A stretch of 64,000 nucleotides of DNA. It comes from Rutidosis leptorrhynchoides (lineage: Eukaryota; Streptophyta; Magnoliopsida; Asterales; Asteraceae). The notes under the pieces are model-generated. The model was given only the letters and a program-made list of their open reading frames with translations. It did not search any database and had not been told where the DNA came from. Positions 35,939-47,300 of this stretch are shown here, piece by piece. The position numbers and the translations under genes are program-made. Position 1 is the first letter of the stretch. Each line of letters starts with the position of its first letter. Where the stretch lies: NCBI RefSeq assembly GCF_046630445.1, contig NC_092336.1, positions 506,279,001 through 506,343,000 on the forward strand. Direction: 5' to 3'.

Positions 35939-36901
35939 TTAAATTATGAATTCTTTAACAAAATTTAGAATTGCAGAAGCTCTTCTGGGATCAACTAATT
36001 CAATACCATGAAATCCAACATCATCAAATCTTGCTTCAACCATAACTCCCTGCATTACCATCATCTGCACAAGATCTTGTTGTCTATCAATCAATGGGTC
36101 CCCACCAAATCCTATAACCAAACACCTCCCTAACTTCTTCATCTTCTCCATCACTTGGGGATCACCTAATGGATTACAAAATCTATGATCTCGATCTGTA
36201 CCTTTTGGCAACGCTAGTTCCCACACAAGATCGATTACAGGCAACGGAAACAAAGGGTCTGCAGCTAGTTTTAGCTCTGATTCCGTCAGGTTTTTACCTC
36301 CTATTAACGGTTGGATAAGTATGATTCCTGCAATTGTTAATGGTGATAAATCATGATCTAGAGCTCGTAAAGACGCGTGCAAAGCAATGTTGGCCCCACA
36401 TGAGGTTCCATAAAGGAAAACTCTAGAGATATCAGCATATTCTTTGATCCATGTGTCGCCATTTGGATCTTTGACTTGATTTCTGACCCAGTATAAGGTG
36501 TCCATTGCGTCATCGTATTGGCCCGGGAGTTTGGTCTCCGGAGCTAGCCGAAAGTTGACCGAAATCACAATGGTTGGAACCTCGTCGGAGAGTTTGTTCA
36601 TGGCTTCATGGTTCGTGGCATCCGAAACTTTAAAAGAAATAAATGTCCCACCATGAAAGTATACGACTAATGGAAGTTTTGCAATTTTATTGTCGTTTGA
36701 TGGTATTTTCGTTGGTCTGAAAATACGCATCCATGTGTTTTTAGTGGTGTCGAGGGTGACGTCCTTGCTGACAACTGTTTGGCCCGGAAGGACGTCACCC
36801 TCATTAGTGGGCGGTGTCTGTGGGAATTCAATTAAGCGAGTTATTGTACCATCTTCATTTTTAATAATCTTGAGGTGTTCATATGGATCAAATTTTGACA
36901 T
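35939..36901 (-). CDS. Plant carboxylesterase (alpha/beta hydrolase fold-3)
   Basis: Intronless 320-residue gene, the usual size and structure for plant class CXE carboxylesterases of the hormone-sensitive-lipase group. These hydrolyse carboxyl esters of small molecules, usually in the cytosol. MSKFDPYEHL at the start matches the N-terminus of CXE120-like proteins. The oxyanion motif HGG is at residues 83-85, followed by T where most relatives have G. The nucleophile elbow GTSCG at 165-169 gives Ser167. The acid is Asp268 (GGDPLID) and the base His298 (GFHG). All three catalytic residues are therefore present. No signal peptide is seen. The substrate cannot be told from sequence; strigolactone, volatile-ester and xenobiotic hydrolysis are known in the family. 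It lies 597 bp downstream of, and in the same direction as, the CLB1 gene. Confidence 0.9.
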   Translation of the reverse strand: MSKFDPYEHLKIIKNEDGTITRLIEFPQTPPTNEGDVLPGQTVVSKDVTLDTTKNTWMRIFRPTKIPSNDNKIAKLPLVVYFHGGTFISFKVSDATNHEAMNKLSDEVPTIVISVNFRLAPETKLPGQYDDAMDTLYWVRNQVKDPNGDTWIKEYADISRVFLYGTSCGANIALHASLRALDHDLSPLTIAGIILIQPLIGGKNLTESELKLAADPLFPLPVIDLVWELALPKGTDRDHRFCNPLGDPQVMEKMKKLGRCLVIGFGGDPLIDRQQDLVQMMVMQGVMVEARFDDVGFHGIELVDPRRASAILNFVKEFII

Positions 36902-37498
36902 TCTTATTAATAATCAGTTTAAGAGAGAGACTTTTAGTTCTAAAGATCTAATTTTTATGATTTTGTGGTATGCATTGTTTGTAAATATGATTCACCAAAG
37001 TTGGATCAACTGTTATTTGAAGGGATATGCTAAATTTTTGGGCATGTTGAGACCTGTAAACCAATAACTAGAGTTTGTTTAGGGATAATATTTGAAAATA
37101 TATGGTTTTGGGATTTTGAGTTAGTAAAACATATTGGAAATTAACCCCATTTTTTTTTTTTCCCAAACAGGTGGTTCGAGATGGATACGAATACATTTTT
37201 ATCAAACGGGTCGAAACATGTCGTTTGGTTTAAACCCATCTGTATTTGTGGTTCTACAAGTTTCAAGTCTATACACCATGTTTACATAATTTGCTGATTA
37301 ATGACACCAAATACTATAGATGAAAAAACTTCCAATTATGAATATGTTAATGTTAATCTCCAACAAAACAACATCCAAACTAACAAATAGAAATTTCTGC
37401 ATCAAGATTTAGAATTAGTAAATCTGCTTATAACTATCAAAAAGTTGACAATAATTTTGAAATCAAATATTTAACTTGGAAGTGAAAGTTTATGTAGC
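36902..37498. other. Intergenic, carboxylesterase upstream region
   Basis: Holds the carboxylesterase promoter and the CLB1 3' flank. No clear TATA box near the esterase start. A stretch near 37170-37250 with GGGTCGAAA and TAAACCC motifs looks like a worn MITE, not assignable. Confidence 0.4.
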
Positions 37499-40171
37499 TC
37501 ATCCTTGGACGTGTTTTGGATCATCAATGGCGTCCATGGTGCTATTAATGGCGCCATCGTTTTTCATTTTCTCTTTTTGTTCAAGCATCCTTTTCTCTTC
37601 GGCTAATGCTGCATCTTGTTCTTCTTTACTAAATTGACGATACTTGGCCTGCATCAACAAACATTTACATATTAACATTTTATTTGTCTTTCGGAAACAT
37701 ATGGTCTGGTTCACCCAAATTGGTTACATCATCACACATTCAAGAAAAGACAGTTATTTTTAATGTATTTCAAGTCAAATTTTGGTTGGCAGAAACTTGC
37801 TATAAAATAGCAATATTCTTTCCATTCAAGAGATGGAGTATGTTATTTAGCAAATGTTGTATAATTTTTATCATACCTTAACTGTAACAGTTCCTCTATC
37901 TTTTTTATCTTTAATTTTGAGCATATCAAGTGACGGTTGCAGCCTTAACTGAATTTCTTTCTCGATTTCAGGCTCAAGATCGACTAATGGTAATTTAGCA
38001 ATGCCCAATTGTTGGTCTGCTCCAATATCTTCGTCGAAAACCTGTTTGAATAAACACATTATTACATATTCATTTACATGTAATATAATATATGCATCTT
38101 TACAACCTTTTTTCTTAAAAAACTAGCTGACAGCTTTTAGTACATCTAAAGAAGGAAGTTGTTGCATTGATGTCAGTCTGATGTGAATGCAACCACTCGA
38201 CCCAACCCCTTTTGACCCATTTTAAAGCTGATTCGTTTTGACCCAAACCCATTTGATCCTTGACCCACCCGTTCCGTTTGCCAGATAATAAAAGAAATCA
38301 AACCTCAATTACAGCATATTGGGTTTCTTTGTCTTCCACGGTGAGATGAAACGTTTGATTCCAAACAGGATTCAAGTTGTTTTCAATGGCTTTTGTTCGG
38401 AATTTTTCGAGTGGTCGAACAAACGCAACCGCATAAGGATCAGACTTCCCCATCATTTCCATATTCTTTAGATGATCCGCCTTCATTATTGTTAACATAA
38501 GCTTCCCTTGTGGTTTGAGCTCCAAATCACTACATAATACAACAACAATATAGGCATATTACCGTACTTAAGTTGGCCATCGTGAGTCTTAAAAATGTTA
38601 AAAAGGATGTTAATGAAATTACCTTGTATCTACAGGTACACCTCCAAGGGGAACAACAATTCTATGTGGCCATTGAAGCATATCAGTAATAATTGAATTT
38701 ACAGTATCCTAAACAAATCAAAACAAGTATATTAGCATTCAAATGACACTTAATAGATTAAGTAAATATAATGGTCTTTAGTACGATGAAAGCTTACTTC
38801 AATCATATCAGAAAGTCCTGGAATGGCTGTTAAACTTCCTCCAACCGCCTTTAATGTATAATCAAATCTTGGCTTTGGCTGTCACAAAAGTACATCAACA
38901 TTGTATTTGTTGAGCAGTAAAAGGACTAAAATTGTAAGTTTAGGTCGTTGACAAAACGATATATCAAGTATGACAATTCATAATATTTTTTGTGTGACTT
39001 ATCAAAAGTGATGATCTGATGAAGGATTGAAAATTACCTCAGAAAGTAAAGCTACAACAACAGCTGATATGCAAGGGATTTCGTCACAAAGTTGAAATAT
39101 AACACGAACAATAGTAAAAACTTGAAGATCCTTCAGCTGTATGCAATAGAAGAAAACAAATAAGTTAGCAAATGATTAAAACTCAGAAGGTGGCACTGTA
39201 ATCATATGGGTCAAATTACCCACCTGAATCGGTAATGAGACAACACCTGCTTCGATTCCTAAAATAATATCCGGATCACCACCCCATCGAAAATCCATGT
39301 CCATTGTTATTTGACCCTGCTTTTGGCTCTGAACGCGAATACCTTCAATCTTTGGTGCTACGCGTCCAAGCGTCAGTTTACTGAACTTCAAAGACGAAAT
39401 TCCCGATGGACGATACTCTTCTAATATAGGCTCAACCGAATCCCTAATTATGATTTCAGCAGCCTGAAAAGTAAAATTTGATGTAACTATACTCGATCTA
39501 AATAGTATACTAGTATCAAATGATAACATAATGTTAATACATGTGATGAATAACATAGGTAAAAAAGGTTACTTCTGCAACATAAGGCCATAGTTTGCTC
39601 AGTTGTTTGTTAAGCCATTTCACCTGAGAGAATGAATAATGGCAAAACTTGAAAATATTAATGGAATTATAATAGAAAGTACAACATTTATTTGATAGAT
39701 TGAGTATGTATATAAAGTAACATTATGAAGCTAATTGTAATGTAACCTGCTCATAAACAGGGAATGATATCCAGTCAGGATAACTATCGCCACAAAGTTT
39801 CATTAAATCGTCCCTATCAAGCGACGCAAGAAGTTTTATATCAGCTGCCTGAAAATAAAGCAAAACATCTAAATAACATACTGTTCAATACAGACAACAG
39901 TGTTTATAACAACATTAATTTAACTGCGTTCAGCTATAAACAAAATCAATGTAAGAAACTATAAAATTATTATTCATCATATACTCCGTATATCATATAT
40001 ATCATATATATCATCTACTCAAAATATAAAAACATAGTGTAATAATCAATTAGACTAATGCATTACCTTGGCTGCACGATTTTTGCTTCGACATCTCATC
40101 ATATAACGCCAACCAGCCATAACTGAAATACCAAATAAAGCACCCATAAACATCCCAGAAATCAATCCCAT
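37499..40171 (-). CDS. CLB1: CLB1/SYT7-type calcium-dependent lipid-binding protein
   Basis: Ten exons on the minus strand: 40171-40067, 39848-39747, 39623-39573, 39463-39224, 39136-39038, 38878-38798, 38708-38623, 38529-38304, 38041-37877 and 37648-37499. All introns are GT-AG, and the 1305 nt encode 434 residues. MGLISGMFMGALFG at the start is an N-terminal membrane anchor. An SMP lipid-transfer domain follows (about residues 66-250; WPYVAEAAEIIIRDSVEP, FRWGGDPDIILG, AVGGSLTAIPGLSDMI). One C2 domain is at about 263-365, with KSDPY and VFDEDIG supplying calcium-binding aspartates. This order matches Arabidopsis CLB1 (At3g61050), a tail-anchored-in-ER tether; that protein is also reported to affect stress responses. 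The C-terminus stops soon after STMDA. The glycine/valine-rich tail I recall for Arabidopsis CLB1 (about 510 residues) is absent. Confidence 0.92.
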
Positions 40172-41333
40172 TTTAGATCAAACTCAAATCCGGTGTAAAG
40201 ACGAGGGACACTAATCACTATATACACACGTGGATGATTCAATGTGCTGTTTTGGTTACAGAATCTGGATCCGTTTCGTTGTTACGCTCTAGATCATAGA
40301 TAGATAATAATGTAGAAATGGAAGATGGAAATGGGGTAATGTTTATTTACAAGTATTTTTGATAGGAGCTGTAAATGTTCATTTAGATTCATATATTAGT
40401 TTTTGATTTGATTGCATATTTGCATGTACATTTTGTACGTAGATCATGATGATGATTATGTTTGTGTGATATGGTCAAGAGGACAGGGACGACAAGAAAT
40501 TGTATCTTTTACAAATTTACATAATGAATTTTAATTTAAAAGTCAAGATCTAGAAACTAAAATATCCGTTTCTATTACTTGATGTGCACATTATGTTTTT
40601 GTAAACATATTAATAGAAAACATTTTATCCTTTTTATTTTTCATTACTTCAGCTCTATATAAATTAAAACGAATGATAATTACTAATATGTATAACTTAT
40701 AATACACCACCACCAACAACAACAATACTCAATTCCACACATGCAAAGTATGTGTGAGGTAAGATGCAGACAATCCTTACTCTACCATAGAATAGAAGAG
40801 AAGTCGTTTCTTTAACCACGAGTCGAGAAAAAAAAATCTCCACCCACAGGAAACGAAAGTCATACCTCTCCGTACTTCATGGTAGAGAAATTGCTATCGT
40901 GAGGACCTCCGAAAAATAAAAAAAGGTTTTAATAAATAAACAGAAAAGAAAACGAGACGTCATAAAAATGATGGAATCAAATGTTCATGTGTTTTAAAGT
41001 CCGCCTGAAAATCAATTTAGGCTAAAATTATCAAGGTATAATTATAATACATACAGTTACATTGTAAAATACTTTGTTAATGTTAATTGTTAGTAATAAA
41101 ATAAAATTTCATTAAAATTAGTCAAAGTAAAATAAAAAAAAAAAGAAACCAAAGGGAACTCCACTTAAGAGGGGTTATTACGTTCTAGAGAAAATTACGA
41201 AGGGCTAAAAGTGTAACATTTTAAATCTCCACTTCTTACAACAAAGAAGCTTTTTTTCCGTCTGTAAATCGCCGTTGCCGGCATCGAGTGACCTACTTCT
41301 AGGAGCGAAGATCGAACCCTTGCCTATACAAAA
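40172..41333. promoter_or_regulatory. Divergent intergenic region between CLB1 and GCP2
   Basis: 1.16 kb that must hold both promoters. The middle is occupied by an RTE-like tail (40705-40928). CLB1 leader sequence probably covers 40172 to about 40330. No firm TATA box was picked for either gene. Confidence 0.5.
40705..40928 (-). mobile_element. RTE-type LINE 3' end (or TS-like SINE)
   Basis: On the minus strand the sequence ends GTGTGGAATTGAGTA followed by (TTG)n, preceded by AAGGATTGTCTGCATCTTACC. This tail is widespread in eudicots on RTE LINEs and on TS-type SINEs that borrow it. No tRNA boxes were found, so a truncated RTE is more likely. Confidence 0.55.
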
Positions 41334-44300
41334 ATGGATGATTTTGATGGTGGTTCAGTACTAGTATCTTCTTCAAATCCTCAATGGAACATCGACAGAC
41401 CTTTTCTCACTGGCCAATTTCACCAGGTTAAATTCAAATTAAATTAGGTTACCTTACTTACTCACTAAATACAACTCAATATATATTTTTCAAAAATTAA
41501 AATTCATGTTTCTTCTCGCATTGTAATGTCGATTGATTTCAGGAAGCTAAATTTGCTGAATCAAAGGGAAATTCACTGGATGCAATTGGAAGGTTTATAT
41601 CTCTATTTTATTTTGATTTAATTATTATCAAAGTTTTTATTTCCATAGTTAAAGTTTTCATTAATTTTCATTTTGTTGGAAATTGTTAATCCTTTTTTTA
41701 TTTTTTTATTTTTTTATTTTTACAGTTTAGAAACAGTAGAAGACAAGCCTATAGGTTGCTACAATGCATCAGTGCAGGTACACTTACAATGCATGACATG
41801 ATCATAATCAAAATTGAATGTATCGTTTTTGGTTGTACATTTATGAACAGCCTAATAATGTCACTGGTGAACTTTTTAGTTAGATGTAATTTTTTCTAGT
41901 TTATGCTTTGAATAGTTAATGGAGTGTTTGTTTCATAAAATCAAATTTCTTAGGAGCAACTAATTCATAAATGGTGTATCTGCTAGTATATTACTTAATA
42001 TATGTATGTTCGACTCCTCAAATCAGATTTTTTTTTTTGGCTGTCGTATGGCATTTAGAACTTGAAAAGCAATTGTATGATGTTTGCATGAACTGTTGAA
42101 TGATGCCTCATAATAATATTGGTTTGATACCTGCAGGAACTGATTGTAATTGATGATCTTCTATCTGCTCTACTCGGTATTGAGGGACGTTATATTAGTA
42201 TCCACAAAGTTCGAGGAACTGAGGACTCTTATAGCTTTGATGTTGATGGATCTATGGATCTGGCGCTCCAGGTAATAATCGTTACATTTGAAAGTTTGAT
42301 ATTTGTTTGGCTTATCTTTATGTTCATGGAATTTGTTTACGTTTTAAAACTAAATATGGCAAGCAAATTCAGGAACAATCAAAGAGGATTTTTCCATTGT
42401 GTAAGAGCTATTTGCTAATCAGCCAGTTTGTTGAGTCAAGATCCCAGTTCAAGTTTGGATTGGTTAATCATGCCTTTGCTGCTGCTTTAAGGGCCCTCCT
42501 CCTAGTAAGTGCTTATGTTTAATGTTCTTTGATGATTGAATATATGGAAATGTTCTGTGATTGTATTGGATAAGTAAATTAATGAGGCGGATCATATTGT
42601 TGGGAGGCATAAATATTTAGAGTAGGTTTTAGTGGTGTATCATTATGCCTAGTCAGAGTTTATAATACATTTGTAACTATCTTTTCAGGATTATCAAGCT
42701 ATGGTGGCACAACTTGAACATCAATTTCGACTAGGAAGACTTTCAATACAAGGATTATGGTTCTATTGTCAGGTAGTTCTTTAGTTTGTGTATTTGCTAC
42801 TTGATTTTTTGCCCAATTAGAAAATAATGACTTATGAACGCTATCTCATTATATGCATGTATATTTAACCTGTAACTGTAAACTAACTGAACCAAACTGA
42901 CCTAGTGTAACCGGATCTCTACAATTTCTTCTTGTCGTGACTGATTACAATGAACCAAACTGATAACACTAAGGTGATGAGTTGTAATGCTTCCTCAATT
43001 TTATCTTGAAAATATAACCTGGAGTGTCATAACCTATTATGGGAGTCAAATAAAAAATACGAATGCCCTATATGGCTATATCTTGAATAATTGCACTTCA
43101 TAGTGTTTATGCGATAGAGAATATGGTGGTTTCTTGCACCATGCCTTTAACTACAGCAGCAATCTGTATGAGTTACAAATTTTTCTTTCAGTTTTTTTTT
43201 TTTTAATTCCTGTTATCTTTGTTTGTAGCCAATGATGGGATCCATGCAAGCGTTGTCAATAGTCATAAAAAAGGCTTCAGCAAATAATTTTGTCGGTTCA
43301 GCGGTTCTTAACCTCTTACAGAGTCAGGTAAATATATGTGAATTTCTCAACTTTTTAATTGTCTATCCTTTAGTTCAATGTATGTATTATATGCTACTTA
43401 TATATCGCATTTTTATACTGGAACAGGCCAAGGTGATGGCCGGCAACTACTTGGTAAGGTCATTGCTGGAGAAGATGATAGAGTCTGCAAATACGGCTTA
43501 TCTTGGCATACTCGAAAGGTATATTGTACATGGGCCTTATTCTTTACTATTAGATTTTCAATATTTTATAGGGACTTAATATATAAATGCATGAACTGTA
43601 CATTTTTTAGGTGGGTGTATGAAGGAGTGATTGATGATCCTCATGATGAATTCTTCATTGCTGAAAACAAGTCCCTTCAAAAAGTAAGGGCTTACCCTCT
43701 CATACAAACTTATTAAAAGCTTCAGTTTCTGACAGTTTATTTTTTACAGGAGAGTCTCACTCAAGATTATGATGCTATGTATTGGCGACAACGATACAGT
43801 CTTAAAGATGATATTCCTTCTTTCCTTGCAAATTCAGCTGAAACCATTTTAACAACAGGGAAATATCTAAATGTCATGAGAGAATGTGGGCACAGTGTTC
43901 AGGTATTGTTATGTCTGACAGTATATTAACTTATAAATAAGTTGACTTGGCTTATGTTTTATCCGTACGGGCTGGTCAAATGGGTAAAGTACATTGAAGT
44001 TGGCTAAATAGGCACACAAAATCTATTCATAATTCATAAAACCTCATTGTTAGTTTTTCAAAGTTAATTTGTTGGTGAAATATAGCTTTTGTAATGTTAT
44101 CTGACATACTAATTCTTTTGACCTGTTAACCGACCTGCCCATTTTGCTACTTTTAGAAGCTTTTTTACTGTTAGTGTAACCCTGGCTCCTATAAATTTAT
44201 AGGTCCCTGCATCAGAGAACTCAAAATTGATGAACTTTGGGTCCAATGATCATTATATTGAATGCATTAAATCTGCATACGATTTTGCAAGTGGTGAGTT

Positions 44301-47300
44301 ACTAAATCTCATGAAGGATAAGGTACAGTTATTGTTAATTATCTAAGATCTTATCCTGAGTTCGTTTTTCTTGTTCCATTTCACTTGCAAAAAATGGTTG
44401 GTGCTTATATTTGTCTTCTCAATTTGGTGATCAATTGTTTTTTTATAAATGGACAGTATGACCTCATTGGGAAGTTACGTTCTATTAAGCATTATCTTCT
44501 TCTAGATCAGGTTTGCGCTAACTTCTAGTGTCTTACTTGATTATTTGGACTGTTTCACGTTTGACTCATTTAGCTCTTTAAAATTATATAGTCCGATTAA
44601 CATCATTTTTTGTGGGAATATTTCTGTTATAATGATTATCTTAGTAGAATTGCGGGTTGACTTGCAGGGTGATTTCTTGGTTCACTTTATGGATATTGCT
44701 CAAGATGAACTTGCAAAAACACCAAATGAGATCTCTGTGGAGAAGCTTCAGGTCTTTATCCGTTTACCTAACATTATCTTACTATAATTGTCTGTATTAC
44801 AGCATTGTTAACATTGTTCTTGTATAGCATTCATAATGTTTTTGGAAGTAGTGTATCATTTTCAAATGTTAAACTTTATTACTTTCATAAATCACGTGAC
44901 AACTTTGGTTTACTTGGCTTTAATTTTCAGTCTCTCTTGGACCTTGCACTGCGCTCGACAGCAGCTGCCGCTGATCCTTTGCACGAAGACGTTACTTGTT
45001 CTGTGGTGGGTGACGCTTATATATTTAGTCCTTGACTATATATTTATACGTAGAAATATGTTTGTTAAGGAGACATGATATTATTCTACTTTTAGGACAC
45101 ATGTTCTTTGTTGAAAAGATTACGAACCCTCAAAGATCTTCAAACGAGTGAGACTGTGTCAGAGACAGATGTTTTAGACGAGCCCTTGACTATAACTGGT
45201 GTGGAGACATTTTCAGTTAATTACAAGGTAAATACTTTCTTCCCAATTTTGCCACCAATTTTTTTTCATTAAATATATGAAGGTACTAAAATAGAATTAT
45301 TTTCGCTTATTGCCCTAGATAGATTATGTGAAACTGGAATCATCTAAATGGAAGTCTACCTCATATCTTTATATTTCGTGTATCTGATGGAAATGCACTC
45401 ATTCTATGTTAATAGTTCGACTTTTGTGCTACAATCTTGCCTGAAAGAAGGAAACAAAGGTTGGCAAATATGTAAAATAACAGAACATGAAAACTTTTTA
45501 ACGAATACTATCTGTTGTTGAATGTATATTATATTTATATAATATATTATATATTATATTATAATTATATTGCTTATAATATGAATAGTTGTGGGAGTAC
45601 TTACAATGTGATTTTCAATATACTTGGATAATCTTAGAGATGGATCTTTTATCCTATCTACTTATTAATGAGTAGATTTGGGTTATGTTTCGTATTAATG
45701 GTGAACCTTTTTCAGCTAACAATGAATTGGGTAAGATGGGATAAATTGAAGTTGCTATACGTGTATCTTTAATGTATATGATATTCTAAATTGCTACTCC
45801 ACTGTGTGTTAGTTTTTGTTTCTTTATTGGTATCATATGTAACACACTAATCTTAAATATTGAAAGTGGACATAAAGTTTTCTTTGGTCTAATTAAACCC
45901 AATGCGTACTAGTAATCACTCAGCCCAAGCTTGTTTTGAGCATACTACTACAACTTTCTGAATTGTAGATAAAATGTAGTCTTATTTTACTATGTTTCGT
46001 GTTTCAGGCTCAATGGCCATTATCATTGGTTATATCAAGAAAAGCCTTGACAAAATATCAGTTGATTTTCCGGTTTCTGTTTCACTGCAAACACGTGCAT
46101 CGACAACTTTGTGCAGCATGGCAAGTCCATCAAGTATGAGACCAATCCCTACCATAGGCTATTATTTAAAGACTCCTTTTTTCATTGGTCTGTGTTCTGT
46201 TTTAATACTTTATTGTTGTAGGGTGCACGTGCACGTGATATGCATGGAACTGCAATCTCAACATCATCAATATTGTGTCGTAATATGCTCAAATTTATAA
46301 ACAGTCTTTTACATTATCTAACGTTTGAGGTACATCAAATTTACTCTTTGATCTTTCACGTTTGAAAGCTCGTTATCTTAATTATATTTCTCTTTTGCTT
46401 GTGTTTGTAAGGATCGTATAGTCCAAATACAATGTCCTGCAATATAAGCCCAAGAGTCCATCCTTTTCTAAAACCAATTGGTGATAGAGGGACTTCCCCT
46501 TAGACTTATATACATACATTTGTTTTATCCCATGACCGATGTGGGACTTTGGTTTGCACCCTTACAAACCTCCCCTCAAACCTAAGTCCATCTAGGCCTC
46601 CCCTCCAACGATAGTCTGGATCCAACCTTTACCGCCGCCAACTCGGAACTCTCAACCTGGTGGGAGGGCAGGGAGATTTCGATACAAGGCTTCCAGGATC
46701 AACTCATCGTGCCAGGGTCCTCCTCGAACGAGAGCTGGGTCCACTCATCGCTGCTCAAGACCGAGGGGTGCGCCACGTCGCTGCATGTGCTCAGGGGTGC
46801 GCCCTACTGCGCCGTCCACCACATCGGGGCTATAACCTGGCTCTGATACCACTTGTAAGGATCGTATAGCCCAAATACAATGTCCTGCAATATAAGCCCA
46901 AGAGTCCATCCTTTTCTAAAACCAATTGGTGATAGAGGGACTTCCCCTTAGACTTATATACATACATTTGTTTTATCCCATGACCGATGTGGGACTTTGG
47001 TTTGCACCCTTACAGTGTTATATATTCAAGTACATTATCAACTTTGGATATGGGTATTGACCCTTCTACTTTGAAATGGGCCAGATCAGAATATTTTGTC
47101 TATAATGGGTCAAACATGTAACATTTACAAAATATACGAACAAGAAATCGGTTAGACGTTTCCCAAAGTTTATATATCATAGAACTGTGTAATTAAGTTT
47201 ATCAAAAATCAATTATTGCTAAAATAATCTTAATCTGTATTTGACAAATAAGTTATTATCTATAGAACTGTTCAGAATACTGGGTAAAAGCAACATGTAC

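Noticed and set aside
46660-46869. 69-codon arginine-rich frame in GCP2 intron 17
   Set aside because: It lies in the GC-rich non-coding interior of the TRIM and runs into its terminal repeat.
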